Below are positions 49,374 to 58,082 of a stretch of 64,000 nucleotides of DNA, piece after piece; the stretch's first letter is position 1, and every line of letters begins with the position of its first letter. This DNA is from Nonomuraea muscovyensis (GTDB taxonomy: Bacteria > Actinomycetota > Actinomycetes > Streptosporangiales > Streptosporangiaceae): assembly GCF_014207745.1 (NCBI RefSeq), contig NZ_JACHJB010000001.1:2418001-2482000 (forward strand), written 5' to 3'. Made by a program: the position numbers and the translations under genes. The notes under the pieces were generated by a model. It worked only from the letters and a program-made list of their open reading frames with translations, made no database searches and was not told the DNA's origin.

Positions 49374-50960
49374 ATGACGCATTCCGCAGACCGAATCGCC
49401 CGCTACACCGCGGCGGGCTGGTGGACCGGTGACACCATTGACCAGCTCCTCGCAGCGCACGTGGCGACCCGGCCCGACGACACGGCGATCGTGGACCCGC
49501 TCAACAAGGCCGACCTGCTGGACGGCCCGCCGAAGCGGCTGACCTGGGAGCAGCTCGGCGCGGAGGTCGAGCGCGTCGCCGGTGTGCTGCACGCGCACGG
49601 GATCGGTCCCGGTGACGTGGTGGCCGTGCAACTGCCCAACAGCGTGGAGCTGGCGGTGAGCTTCCTCGCGACCGTCCGGCTCGGCGCGACGGTCACCCCC
49701 TTCCCCATGCAGTACCGCGAGTACGAGCTGGCCCAGTTGCTGCCCCTGTCCGGTGCCCGGCTACTGGTCAGCGGCCGCGAGTCGCGGGCGCCGGAGGGCA
49801 CGCCCACGCTGTCCTGGCCGGGCGACCTGGAGGGCGTGCCCGGCCCGGAGATCGACGCAGGGCCGCCACGGCGCGAGGCCGACCCCGCGGAGCGGGTGAC
49901 GATCTGCTGGACCTCCGGCACCGAGGCGACACCCAAGGGCGTGCCCAGGTGCCACTACGACTGGCTGGCCATCGAGGCGATCTGCACGGCCGCGCCCGCG
50001 CTCACCTCTCGCGACGTGATCCTCAACCCCTTCCCCATGGTGAACATGGCCGGGATCGGCGGCGTCTTCCTGCCCTGGCTGCGGGTCGGCGCGACGCTCG
50101 TCCAGCATCATCCCTTCGACCTGCCCACGTACCTGGGCCAGATCGCGGCCGAGCGGGTCACCTATACCCTGGCCCCGCCCGCGCTCCTCACGATGCTGCT
50201 GCACCAGGACGCGCTGCTTGCCAAGACCGACATCTCCTCGCTGACCCGCATCGGCTCCGGCTCCGCCCCGCTGCCGCCGTCGATGGTGCGCGGCTGGCAG
50301 GAGCGGCACGGCATCGCGATCATCAACTTCTTCGGCTCGAACGAGGGCATCACCCTGCTGTCGGACCCCGCCCACATGCCGGACCCGGAGACCCGGGCCC
50401 GCTTCTTCCCCCGCCCCGGCGCGCCGGGGGCGCCGGAGCTGCTCGACCGGGTCAGCACGCGGCTGGTCACCCCGGACGGCAAGGAGATCACCGAGCCGGG
50501 TGTCCCCGGCGAGCTGCGGCTGAGCGGCCCCACGGTCTTCGCCGGGTACCTGCCGGGCACGGCCATGGCTGACCCGTTCGACGAGGACGGCTACCTCAGG
50601 ACCGGAGACCTCTTCGAGATCGCCGGCGAGCGGGGGCAGTACCTGCGCTTCGTCGACCGGGCCAAGGACATCATCATCCGCGGCGGCATGAACATCGCCC
50701 CCGCCGAGCTGGAGGCATTGCTCGCCGGGCATCCGGCGGTCGCCGAGGTGGCCGTGACCGGCTACCCGGACGACGTGCTCGGCGAGAAGGTGTGCGCGGT
50801 CATCGTCAGCAAGGAGAGCGGGCTGGACCTCGCCTCGCTCGTCGACTTCCTGCGCGGCAAGGGCATCGCGTCGTACAAGCTCCCGGAACGGCTGGAGATC
50901 GTCGACGCGCTGCCCAGGAACCCGGTCGGCAAGATACTCAAGAGGGAGCTCAAGCTGTGA
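49374..50960 (+). CDS. AMP-binding acyl/aryl-CoA ligase
   Basis: The 528-aa ANL-family protein has P-loop CWTSGTEATPKGVPRCHYDW (about 185), FFGSNEGITLL (A5 motif), GYLRTGDLFEI and RFVDRAKDIIIRGGMNIAP (A7-A8), and the C-terminal Lys in NPVGKILKREL. It activates a carboxylate as acyl-AMP and then CoA thioester. It is divergent from the oxygenase operon and overlaps the next thiolase by GTGA, indicating coupled synthesis. Confidence 0.93.
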   Translation: MTHSADRIARYTAAGWWTGDTIDQLLAAHVATRPDDTAIVDPLNKADLLDGPPKRLTWEQLGAEVERVAGVLHAHGIGPGDVVAVQLPNSVELAVSFLATVRLGATVTPFPMQYREYELAQLLPLSGARLLVSGRESRAPEGTPTLSWPGDLEGVPGPEIDAGPPRREADPAERVTICWTSGTEATPKGVPRCHYDWLAIEAICTAAPALTSRDVILNPFPMVNMAGIGGVFLPWLRVGATLVQHHPFDLPTYLGQIAAERVTYTLAPPALLTMLLHQDALLAKTDISSLTRIGSGSAPLPPSMVRGWQERHGIAIINFFGSNEGITLLSDPAHMPDPETRARFFPRPGAPGAPELLDRVSTRLVTPDGKEITEPGVPGELRLSGPTVFAGYLPGTAMADPFDEDGYLRTGDLFEIAGERGQYLRFVDRAKDIIIRGGMNIAPAELEALLAGHPAVAEVAVTGYPDDVLGEKVCAVIVSKESGLDLASLVDFLRGKGIASYKLPERLEIVDALPRNPVGKILKRELKL

Positions 50961-52129
50961 TCCACGTTCTCGGCGGATACCAGACGGATTTCGCCCGCTC
51001 CGGCGTGGGCCTGTTCGAGATGCTGCGCGAAGCCTCGCTCGGGGCGTTGGAGGCGGCGGCCGTACCCGCCGGGGACGTGCAGGTGGCGCACGTCGGCAAC
51101 CTGGCGGGCGAGCTGTTCGCCGGGCAGGCCCACCTGGGCGGCATGGTGGCCGCGATCGACCCCGCGTGGGCCATGCTGCCCACGTCCCGGCACGAGGCCG
51201 CGTGCGCGTCGGGATCCATGGCGGTCCTGGCCGCCATGGCCGATCTGGAGGCCGGACGGTACGACGTGGCCCTCGTCGTGGGCGTGGAGCTGATGCGCAA
51301 CGTCGGCGCCAAGGAGGCCGCCGGGCACCTGGGCTGCGCGGCCTGGGCCGGCCGGGAGGCGCAGGCGGCCGACTTCCCCTGGCCGGCGCTGTTCGCCGAG
51401 ATCGCCGACGAGGTGGACGCGCGTCACGGGTTGTCCCACGAGCACCTGGCCCGGATCGCCGAGATCAACCACGGCAACGCCCTGCGCAACCCGCTCGCCC
51501 AGGCCCGGTCGTGGTCCTTCCCCGACGGTTGCTTCGGGACGGACGACGTCCTCAACCCCGTGGTCGAGGGGCGGCTGCGCAAGTACGACTGCGGCCGCAT
51601 CACCGACGGCGCCGCCGCCGTGGTCCTCGCCCACGAGCGGTATGGCAGGCGGGGCCCGGTCATCTCGGGATGGGCGCACCGTACGGCCCCGATGCTGCTG
51701 GCGGACAAGCTGGCCAGGCGTGAGCCGTACCTGTTCCCGCACCTGCGGCGGGCGGTGCTGGACGCCTACGAGCGCGCCGGGCTGCGCGGGCCCGAGGACG
51801 TGGACGTGATCGAGACGCACGACTGCTTCACGATCACCGAGTACGTCGCCCTGGACCACCTCGGGCTGACGCCCCCGGGCGAGTCCTGGCGGGCGATCGA
51901 GAGCGGCCTGATCGACTTCGACGGCGGCATCCCGGTCAACCCGTCGGGTGGCCTCATCGGTCTCGGCCACCCGGTCGGCGCCACCGGCGTGCGCATGCTG
52001 CACGACGCCGCCCGCCAGGTCTCCGGGGCCGCGGGCGAGTGTCAGGTGCCGGGCGCGCGCACCGCGCTGACCCTCAACATCGGGGGCAGTTGCACCACGG
52101 TCGCGCTGTTCGCCGTCACCGGCGGCTGA
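50957..52129 (+). CDS. Thiolase (SCP-x/acetyl-CoA acetyltransferase type)
   Basis: GTG 50957 lies in a GTGA overlap with the CoA ligase stop, giving 390 aa. The nucleophile region is EAACASGSMAV, the His motif is GLIGLGHPVGATG, and the C-terminal Cys in LNIGGSCTTVALF is present. The internal IETHDCFTITEY is typical of SCP-x-like thiolases that shorten side chains of bulky (steroid-like or aromatic) CoA esters. It is paired with the ligase in one operon that ends in the hairpin at 52108. Confidence 0.9.
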   Translation: MIHVLGGYQTDFARSGVGLFEMLREASLGALEAAAVPAGDVQVAHVGNLAGELFAGQAHLGGMVAAIDPAWAMLPTSRHEAACASGSMAVLAAMADLEAGRYDVALVVGVELMRNVGAKEAAGHLGCAAWAGREAQAADFPWPALFAEIADEVDARHGLSHEHLARIAEINHGNALRNPLAQARSWSFPDGCFGTDDVLNPVVEGRLRKYDCGRITDGAAAVVLAHERYGRRGPVISGWAHRTAPMLLADKLARREPYLFPHLRRAVLDAYERAGLRGPEDVDVIETHDCFTITEYVALDHLGLTPPGESWRAIESGLIDFDGGIPVNPSGGLIGLGHPVGATGVRMLHDAARQVSGAAGECQVPGARTALTLNIGGSCTTVALFAVTGG

Positions 52130-52150
52130 GGCCCGCCGGTGACGGCGAAC
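52108..52150. terminator. Bidirectional terminator with perfect 18-bp stem
   Basis: Arms 52108-52125 and 52133-52150 are exact complements with a 7-base loop. It includes the thiolase stop and ends just before the stop of the convergent CoA ligase. Confidence 0.85.
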
Positions 52151-52152
52151 GC

Positions 52153-53667
52153 TCACCAGCGCTCGCCGGCCTCCATCCGCCGGAGCACCTCCCGGCGGCT
52201 GATCTTCCCGGTGGCGTTGAGCGGCAGCGAGGTCACCGAAAGCGCGCTCTTCGGCCTCTTGTGCGCCGGAAGCGCCGCCCGGCACCGGCGCAGGACCTCG
52301 TCGGGCTCGATCCGGCGACCGGCGAGGCAGGTGTAGACGGCGGCGACCCGCTGGCCCCACTCCCCGTCGGCGAGCCCCACGACCGCGGCCTCCGCGACCC
52401 CGTCGACGCCGGCGATGACGTCCTCGATCTCCCGGGGGTAGACGTTGTAACCCCCGGTGATGATCATGTCGTTCCTGCGGTCGGTCAGCCACAACCGCCC
52501 GCCGGGGCCGAGGTGCCCGATGTCCCCCGTGCGCAACCAGCCATTCGTGAAGCCCTTGCCGAGGTCCGCGCGGCCCTCGGCGTTGTGGTAGCCGGGCGTC
52601 ACCGGGTCGCCGCGCACCACGACCTCGCCCTGCTCCCCGTCCGGCAGCGGGCGCCCCTCCTCGTCGACCACGCGCAGGTCGATCGCCAGGCAGACACGCC
52701 CGGCCGAGGTCAGCAGCCCGGGCTCCCCTGCCAGGCCGCGGGCGTGGTCGTCGGCGTCGAGCACGGTCAGCGGCGGCATCGCCTCCACCAGTCCGTAGTA
52801 CTGCACCAGGTGCGGCGTGAGCCGCTCGCTGGCGCGGCGGATCTGCCCGGGCGGCATCGGCGCCCCCGCGTAGGCGAGCATGCGCAGCGGGGTCCCGTCC
52901 GCGGCCTCTGCCAGCCGGGAGACCATCGTGGGCACCAGCGCTGTGTGCGTGACCCGGTGCTCCTCGACAGCGGCCAGGATCGTGGCGGCGTCCGCGTGGT
53001 CCAGGAACACCTGCGGAGCGCCCGCCATGAGCCAGGGCAGCACGAACAGCCCACTGGTGTGGATCGCGGGACCGGCGTGCAGGTAGACCGCGTCGGCGGC
53101 CGGCGGCCCGCCCAGCACCTCGTGCGTCATGGCCAGCGCCGAGGCGATGCGGTTGCGGTGGGTGCGCCGGGCGCCCTTGGGACGTCCGGTCGTCCCCGAG
53201 GAGTAGGCCAGCCCCACCAGATCGTCAGGCAGGACCCCGATCGGGACCGGGCCGCCGGTGACCAGGTCGTCGAGGCGCCGGCCGGGGGCATCGCCGGAGA
53301 CGACCGCCTGCAGCCCCGAGCGCAGCGCCTCGGTGTCCTCGGCGAAGCGGGCGTCGTAGATCAGCGCCCGTGCGCCGCAGTCGTCGGCGATGCGCTCCCA
53401 CTCCGCCGGGCCGAGCCGCGGGTTGAGCGGCACGCGGACCAGGCCGGCCATGGCCAGCGCGAGGTCGGACTCGACCAGGGCGCAGCCGTTCGGCAGCAGT
53501 TCGAGGACCCGGTCACCCGGCGACAGGCCGAGCGACAACAGCCCGCGGGCGAGCCCCGACGCACGCCCGGCCAGCTCGGCGAAGGTGCGGGCTCCGTCGG
53601 GCCCCTGCACGGCACGCCGATCGCCGAAGCGGGCGGCCGCGCGCTGGACCAGCAGGCCGATGGTCAC
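52153..53667 (-). CDS. AMP-binding acyl-CoA ligase
   Basis: GTG 53667 with GGAGG six bases upstream gives 504 aa starting VTIGLLVQRAAARFGDRRAV. ANL motifs are AYSSGTTGRPKGARRTHRN (P-loop), GLVEAMPPL (A5), WLRTGDIGHLGPGGRLWLTD, RRNDMIITGGYNVYPREIED, and Lys in NATGKISRREVLRR. It is a second ligase of the cluster, convergent with the first ligase-thiolase pair and divergent from the next thiolase. Two ligases suggest two acids (for example substrate and cleavage product) are activated. Confidence 0.93.
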   Translation of the reverse strand: MTIGLLVQRAAARFGDRRAVQGPDGARTFAELAGRASGLARGLLSLGLSPGDRVLELLPNGCALVESDLALAMAGLVRVPLNPRLGPAEWERIADDCGARALIYDARFAEDTEALRSGLQAVVSGDAPGRRLDDLVTGGPVPIGVLPDDLVGLAYSSGTTGRPKGARRTHRNRIASALAMTHEVLGGPPAADAVYLHAGPAIHTSGLFVLPWLMAGAPQVFLDHADAATILAAVEEHRVTHTALVPTMVSRLAEAADGTPLRMLAYAGAPMPPGQIRRASERLTPHLVQYYGLVEAMPPLTVLDADDHARGLAGEPGLLTSAGRVCLAIDLRVVDEEGRPLPDGEQGEVVVRGDPVTPGYHNAEGRADLGKGFTNGWLRTGDIGHLGPGGRLWLTDRRNDMIITGGYNVYPREIEDVIAGVDGVAEAAVVGLADGEWGQRVAAVYTCLAGRRIEPDEVLRRCRAALPAHKRPKSALSVTSLPLNATGKISRREVLRRMEAGERW

Positions 53668-53709
53668 GGGCGCCTCCGAGGGGTTGTGGGCGGCGGGAGC
53701 ATTAGTACT

Positions 53710-53723
53710 ATAGGCGAAGTCAG
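53710..53723. promoter_or_regulatory. Shared promoter/operator element, copy 2
   Basis: ATAGGCGAAGTCAG, 12 of 14 identical to 49285-49298, 16 bases before the thiolase ATG in the 71-bp divergent gap. The overlapping TACTAT is a good -10 candidate. Confidence 0.5.
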
Positions 53724-53738
53724 CTTGTGAGGAGAGGC

Positions 53739-54902
53739 ATGCGCGAGGTCTTGCTCCTGGACGCCACCCGAACCCCCTTCGGCAAGAACCGCGGCGGCCT
53801 GTCAGGCGTCCGCGTCGACGACCTGGCCGCGCATCCACTGCGCGAGCTGATCGCGCGGCACCCCGCACTGGACCCGGCCCGGATCGACGACGTCGTCTAC
53901 GGCGACACCAACGGCGCCGGCGAGGACAACCGCAACGTGGCACGCATGGCCGCCCTGCTCGCCGGGCTCCCCCCGACGGTCCCCGGGGTGACGGTCAACC
54001 GGCTGTGCGGATCGGGTGCCGAGGCGATCGTGCACGCCGGGCGGGCCCTCGCCCTGGGCGACGCCGAACTGGTCGTGGCCGGCGGAGTGGAAGGCATGAG
54101 CCGCGCCCCCTTCGTGCTCCCGCCGGTCGACACCGCCCTGCCGCGCCGGATGGACCTCGTACCCACCACGGTGGGCTGGCGCATGCCCAACCCGGCCTTC
54201 CCCGCGGGGTGGACCGAATCACTGGGCGCGACCATGGACCGCGTCGCGGCCGAACGCGGCATCGGCCGCGGCCGCCAGGACGAATGGGCGGCCCGCTCCC
54301 ACCGGCTCGCGCACGAAGCCTGGGCCAAGGGCCTGCACGACGACGTGGTCGTCCCCCTGGCCGGAGTCACGACCGACGAGCCGGTGCGCCCCGGCTGCGA
54401 CCCCGCCACGCTCGCCACCCTCCCACCGGCCTTCACACCGGACGGCACAGTCACCGCCGGCAACTCCTCCCCCGTCAGCGACGGCGCCGTCGTCGTCCTG
54501 ATGGGCACCCGCGAGGCGGCGGCGGAACTCGGGCTCACGCCCATGGCACGGATCGTCTCCTCGGCCGTGGCGGCGCTCGAACCCGACAGGTTCGCGTTGG
54601 CACCCGTCCCCGCCGTGCACGCGGCCCTGCGCAAGGCAGGCCGGACCCTGTCCGACATCGCTGTGCTGGAGCTCAACGAAGCCTTCGCCGCCATGGCGCT
54701 GGCCTGCATGGACGAACTAGCCGTCCCGGAGCACCTGGTGAACCCGCACGGCGGCGCGATCGCGCTCGGTCACCCACTCGGCGCGTCAGCCGCCAGGGCC
54801 ACGGTCGACTGCGCCCGGCGACTGGCCCGCCACGGCGGCATCGGCGTGGCCGCCGCCTGCATCGGCGTCGGGCAGGGCATCGCCGTCGTGCTGGAGGCGT
54901 GA
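53739..54902 (+). CDS. Acetyl-CoA acyltransferase (beta-ketoadipyl-CoA thiolase-like)
   Basis: ATG 53739 with AGGAG upstream gives 387 aa. All thiolase residues are intact: C90 in VNRLCGSGAEA, LNEAFAAMAL, His in GGAIALGHPLGAS, and the second Cys in AACIGVGQG. It most resembles PaaJ/PcaF-type thiolases that release acetyl- and succinyl-CoA in aromatic degradation. It starts an operon with the PaaI-like thioesterase (6-base gap) and the PaaN-like dehydrogenase. Confidence 0.93.
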   Translation: MREVLLLDATRTPFGKNRGGLSGVRVDDLAAHPLRELIARHPALDPARIDDVVYGDTNGAGEDNRNVARMAALLAGLPPTVPGVTVNRLCGSGAEAIVHAGRALALGDAELVVAGGVEGMSRAPFVLPPVDTALPRRMDLVPTTVGWRMPNPAFPAGWTESLGATMDRVAAERGIGRGRQDEWAARSHRLAHEAWAKGLHDDVVVPLAGVTTDEPVRPGCDPATLATLPPAFTPDGTVTAGNSSPVSDGAVVVLMGTREAAAELGLTPMARIVSSAVAALEPDRFALAPVPAVHAALRKAGRTLSDIAVLELNEAFAAMALACMDELAVPEHLVNPHGGAIALGHPLGASAARATVDCARRLARHGGIGVAAACIGVGQGIAVVLEA

Positions 54903-54908
54903 GCCGCC

Positions 54909-55370
54909 ATGACCGACGACCGGGCACCCCGCGCCACCCCCGAGGCACCGACCCCCGCGAGCCTCACCCGGCTCGTGGCCGGGCGGCTGCCCGGCCTGCT
55001 GGGCTTCCGGGTCGTCGCCGCCGACGAGCACGCGGTGACGGCCGAGCTCGACGTACGCCCCGAGCTGCTGGCCCCCAACGGCTACCTGCACGCCGCCACG
55101 GTGGTCGCGCTGGCCGACACCGCCTGCGGCATCGGCTGCCGGCTGCGGCTGCCGAGGGGCGCACGCGGATTCACCACGGTGCAACTGACCACCTCCTACA
55201 CCGGCACCGCTCGGGAGGGGACGGTCCGCGCGGTCGCCACCCTCGCGCACGGCGGACGGCGCACCCAGGTGTGGGACGCCGTGGTGAGCGACGGTGCCGG
55301 CCGCCCGATCGCACTGTTCCGCTGCACCCAGATGATCCTTTGGCCCGACCCGGACGGAGTGGAAGCATGA
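54909..55370 (+). CDS. PaaI-type hotdog thioesterase
   Basis: The 153-aa hotdog-fold protein has LLAPNGYLHAATVVALADTA (family N-G-x-x-H-x-G helix region), GFTTVQLTTSYTGTAREG and QVWDAVVSDGAGRPIALFR. The usual catalytic Asp region is ADTACGIG. It hydrolyses aryl- or acyl-CoA esters, rescuing CoA from dead-end intermediates. Its stop overlaps the next ATG (ATGA). Confidence 0.9.
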   Translation: MTDDRAPRATPEAPTPASLTRLVAGRLPGLLGFRVVAADEHAVTAELDVRPELLAPNGYLHAATVVALADTACGIGCRLRLPRGARGFTTVQLTTSYTGTAREGTVRAVATLAHGGRRTQVWDAVVSDGAGRPIALFRCTQMILWPDPDGVEA

Positions 55371-57028
55371 CGACCGACCTCTTCGACAAGCACCGCACGA
55401 CCCTGGAACGCGCGATCGAGGCGTGCCGGACCCGCGAGAGCTGGAGCGCGTACGGGGAACCGTCCACCGCCTCGCCCGCCGCCTTCGAGGCGCAGCTGGG
55501 CAGGCCGTTCGAGGACGACGGCCCCGGCGTACAGGCCGTCCAGGACGACGAGATCTCCCCCTACACCGGCGAACCACTCGGAATCTCCTACCTCAGGGCG
55601 GACGTCGACCGCCTGGTCGCGGCCGCGACCCAGGCGTGGCCGCGATGGCGGGAGGCCGACCCCCGGGTGCGGGCGGGAGTATGCCTGGAGATGTGCGAGC
55701 GCATCCACGCCCACGCCGCCGAACTGGCCCACGCCACGGTGCACACGACCGGACAGAGTCTTGGCATGAGCCTGACGGGCAGCGGCACCAACGCGCTCGA
55801 CCGGGGCGTCGAGGCCATCGCGCAGGCGTTCGCGGCGATGTCCCGCGTGCCCGGCAGCGCCCGCTGGGCCCGCGCCTTCGGCCCGTCGACGGTCGAGCTG
55901 ACCAAACGCTACCGCCTGGTGCCCAGGGGCGTCGCGGTCGTCGTCGCCTGCGCCAGCTTCCCCGCCTGGAACGTCTACCCCGCGCTCTTCGCGAGCCTGG
56001 TCACCGGCAACCCGGTCATCGTCAAGCCGCACCCCAGCTCGGTCCTGCAGATGGCATTGGCCGTACGCGCCTGCCGCCGCGTCCTGACCGCGTCGGGCTT
56101 CGACCCCGGCCTGATCGGGCTGGCCGTCGACACGACCGCCGAGCCCGTCACCAAGCTGCTGGTGCGGCACCCCGCCGTCCGGATCGTGGACTTCACCGGC
56201 TCGGCCGCCTTCGGCTCGTGGGTCGAGGCCAACGCCTTCCCCGCCGTGGCGTACACGGAGACCTCCGGGGTGAACTCGGTCCTCATGCACTCCGCCGGCG
56301 AGCTGCAACCGGTGCTGCGCGCTCTGGCCGGCTCGCTGTGCCTGTTCTCCGCACAGATGTGCACGAGCCCCCAGAACATCTACGTGCCGCGCGGCGGCCT
56401 GCCCACCGGCGATGGCCTGGTGAGCGTGGAGGAGTTCGCCGAAGGGCTGGCCGACGCCGTACGGGCCGTGTCCACGGTGCCGCGGCGCGCCGCCGCGGTG
56501 CTGGGCGCGATCCAGTCGCCGGCCACACTCACCCTCCTCGACGAGGTGGGCAAGCAGGCCGCCGCCCGCGGCCGCGTCCTGCTCGACGCACAGCCGTACG
56601 AGCACCCCCGACACCCCGAGGCCCGCACCAGCGGGCCGCTCCTGGCCCGGGTCGGCATCGACGACCACGACCTGTTCGCCGCGGAACGCTTCGGCCCGGT
56701 CGCCTTCGTGATCGACTGCGACGACGCCGACCAGGCGCTGGCCCGGGCCACCCAGGACGCGCGCGAGCACGGCGCGATCACCGCCTTCGCCTACGCCACC
56801 GACGACGCCTACCTGGACCGGGCCGAGAACGCCTACGCCCTGGCCGGCGCCGCCCTGACCAGCAACCTCACCGGCCCGATGCCGCTGAACTTCTCCGCCG
56901 CCTACAGCGACTACCACGTCACCGGACTCAACCCGGCCGGGAACGCCTCGCTCACCGACGACTCCTTCGTCGCCGGACGCTTCCGCGTCACCCAGTCCCG
57001 GCGAGCGGCAGCCGCCTCTCGGGAATGA
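55367..57028 (+). CDS. paaN: Aldehyde dehydrogenase, PaaN-like
   Basis: ATG 55367 (ATGA overlap) gives 553 aa, the length of PaaN-family ALDHs. Cofactor loop and fold features are VVVACASFPAWNVYPALFAS and VIVKPHPSSVLQMALAVRAC. DFTGSAAFGSW precedes the catalytic Glu in AYTETSGVNSV, and the nucleophilic Cys is in SAQMCTSPQNIYVP. It oxidises an aldehyde such as the ring-opened phenylacetyl-CoA semialdehyde, or here possibly the aldehyde from oxygenase cleavage. Its end overlaps the convergent regulator gene by 41 bases. Confidence 0.88.
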   Translation: MTTDLFDKHRTTLERAIEACRTRESWSAYGEPSTASPAAFEAQLGRPFEDDGPGVQAVQDDEISPYTGEPLGISYLRADVDRLVAAATQAWPRWREADPRVRAGVCLEMCERIHAHAAELAHATVHTTGQSLGMSLTGSGTNALDRGVEAIAQAFAAMSRVPGSARWARAFGPSTVELTKRYRLVPRGVAVVVACASFPAWNVYPALFASLVTGNPVIVKPHPSSVLQMALAVRACRRVLTASGFDPGLIGLAVDTTAEPVTKLLVRHPAVRIVDFTGSAAFGSWVEANAFPAVAYTETSGVNSVLMHSAGELQPVLRALAGSLCLFSAQMCTSPQNIYVPRGGLPTGDGLVSVEEFAEGLADAVRAVSTVPRRAAAVLGAIQSPATLTLLDEVGKQAAARGRVLLDAQPYEHPRHPEARTSGPLLARVGIDDHDLFAAERFGPVAFVIDCDDADQALARATQDAREHGAITAFAYATDDAYLDRAENAYALAGAALTSNLTGPMPLNFSAAYSDYHVTGLNPAGNASLTDDSFVAGRFRVTQSRRAAAASRE

Positions 57029-57944
57029 CCTCGGGCAACACGAAGTGCACCTCGCTACGGCTGATCGCCTGCCCGCACGACCGGCACCGCAGGTACGGAC
57101 GGAACGGCTGGCCGCACGCGCGGTGAGTGACCCGAAGGTCGGTCCGCGGCGGGCCGGTGAACCACCGCTGGCCCCAGTCCACGACGAAGGCGAAGATCCC
57201 GTAGAAGTCCAGGCCCTTCTCCGTCAGCCGGTACCTCGGCCGCGTCTCGGGGCCGTCCACGGCGAGCACGCCCAACTCGGTGAAGAGACGCAGCCGGTTG
57301 GACAGCACCGAGGGCGCCACGCCGAGCTCCGACTGGAAGTCGGCGAAGCGCCGTATGCCGAGGAAGGCGGCCGCGAGGATCACCGTGCTCCAGCGGTCGC
57401 CCAGCAGCTCGAAGGTCTCGGGGAAATACGACAGCGGGTCGTGCTCGCCGTCGCTCCGGACGGTCCTGCGATGATGGCGCGGCACCGTCACCTGGGCGAA
57501 CGTGGCCGCGTCCCGCACGGTCTCGGTGTCGCGGGCGGTCACCGGTGCCCGAGCGCAGCCCGCGCAGCCCAGCTCCACATCAGTGCGGTTGCCGCAGACG
57601 TCGTGCGTCAACTCCGGAAGCCCGCGACGGCGGGGCGCCCACCGGCGCTCCCACGACCAGATCTCCACCAGCAGCGGCCACAGCTCGATCGCCCGCTCGG
57701 TGAGAAGGTACTCGGTCCGGGTGCGGCCCTGCTCTCGATACGGGGCCGGCCGAAGCAGGTCACCCGCGACCAGTTCCTTGATCCGGTTGGCCAGCACCGA
57801 CTCGGACACGCCGAGCTGGTCACGCCAATCGGCGAAGCGCCGGACGTGCAGGAGGAAGGCCCGCTGCAGGATCAACAGCGTCCACTGATCGCCGATCGCC
57901 AGCAGCGCCTGCCCGATCGCGCTGGGCCGCTCCGTCACCGTCAC
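56988..57944 (-). CDS. Tandem HxlR-type transcriptional regulator
   Basis: GTG 57944 gives 318 aa containing two HxlR winged-helix domains. The first has GDQWTLLILQRAFLLHVRRF, LGVSESVLANRIKELVAGDL and ending VCGNRTDVELGCAGC. The second has LGDRWSTVILAAAFLGIRRF, LGVAPSVLSNRLRLFTELGV and ending ACGQPFRPYLRCRSCG. Each wHTH is followed by a Cys cluster that may bind zinc. HxlR proteins normally dimerise through one HTH each, so this is a covalent dimer. It converges on paaN and is the natural candidate to bind the shared element at 49285/53710. Confidence 0.9.
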   Translation of the reverse strand: MTVTERPSAIGQALLAIGDQWTLLILQRAFLLHVRRFADWRDQLGVSESVLANRIKELVAGDLLRPAPYREQGRTRTEYLLTERAIELWPLLVEIWSWERRWAPRRRGLPELTHDVCGNRTDVELGCAGCARAPVTARDTETVRDAATFAQVTVPRHHRRTVRSDGEHDPLSYFPETFELLGDRWSTVILAAAFLGIRRFADFQSELGVAPSVLSNRLRLFTELGVLAVDGPETRPRYRLTEKGLDFYGIFAFVVDWGQRWFTGPPRTDLRVTHRACGQPFRPYLRCRSCGQAISRSEVHFVLPEVIPERRLPLAGTG

Positions 57945-58082
57945 TCGCCGTTCCCCGCTCCTCGCCGATCCCTCGCTTCGGCTACAAAAGCTATCCGAGC
58001 ATCTCGGCACCGCGCACGCTGCGATCACCGCTCCCGCGGGGACGCGTAGCCGCCGCTGTGGCGTCGCAGGGAGAGAGCATGT

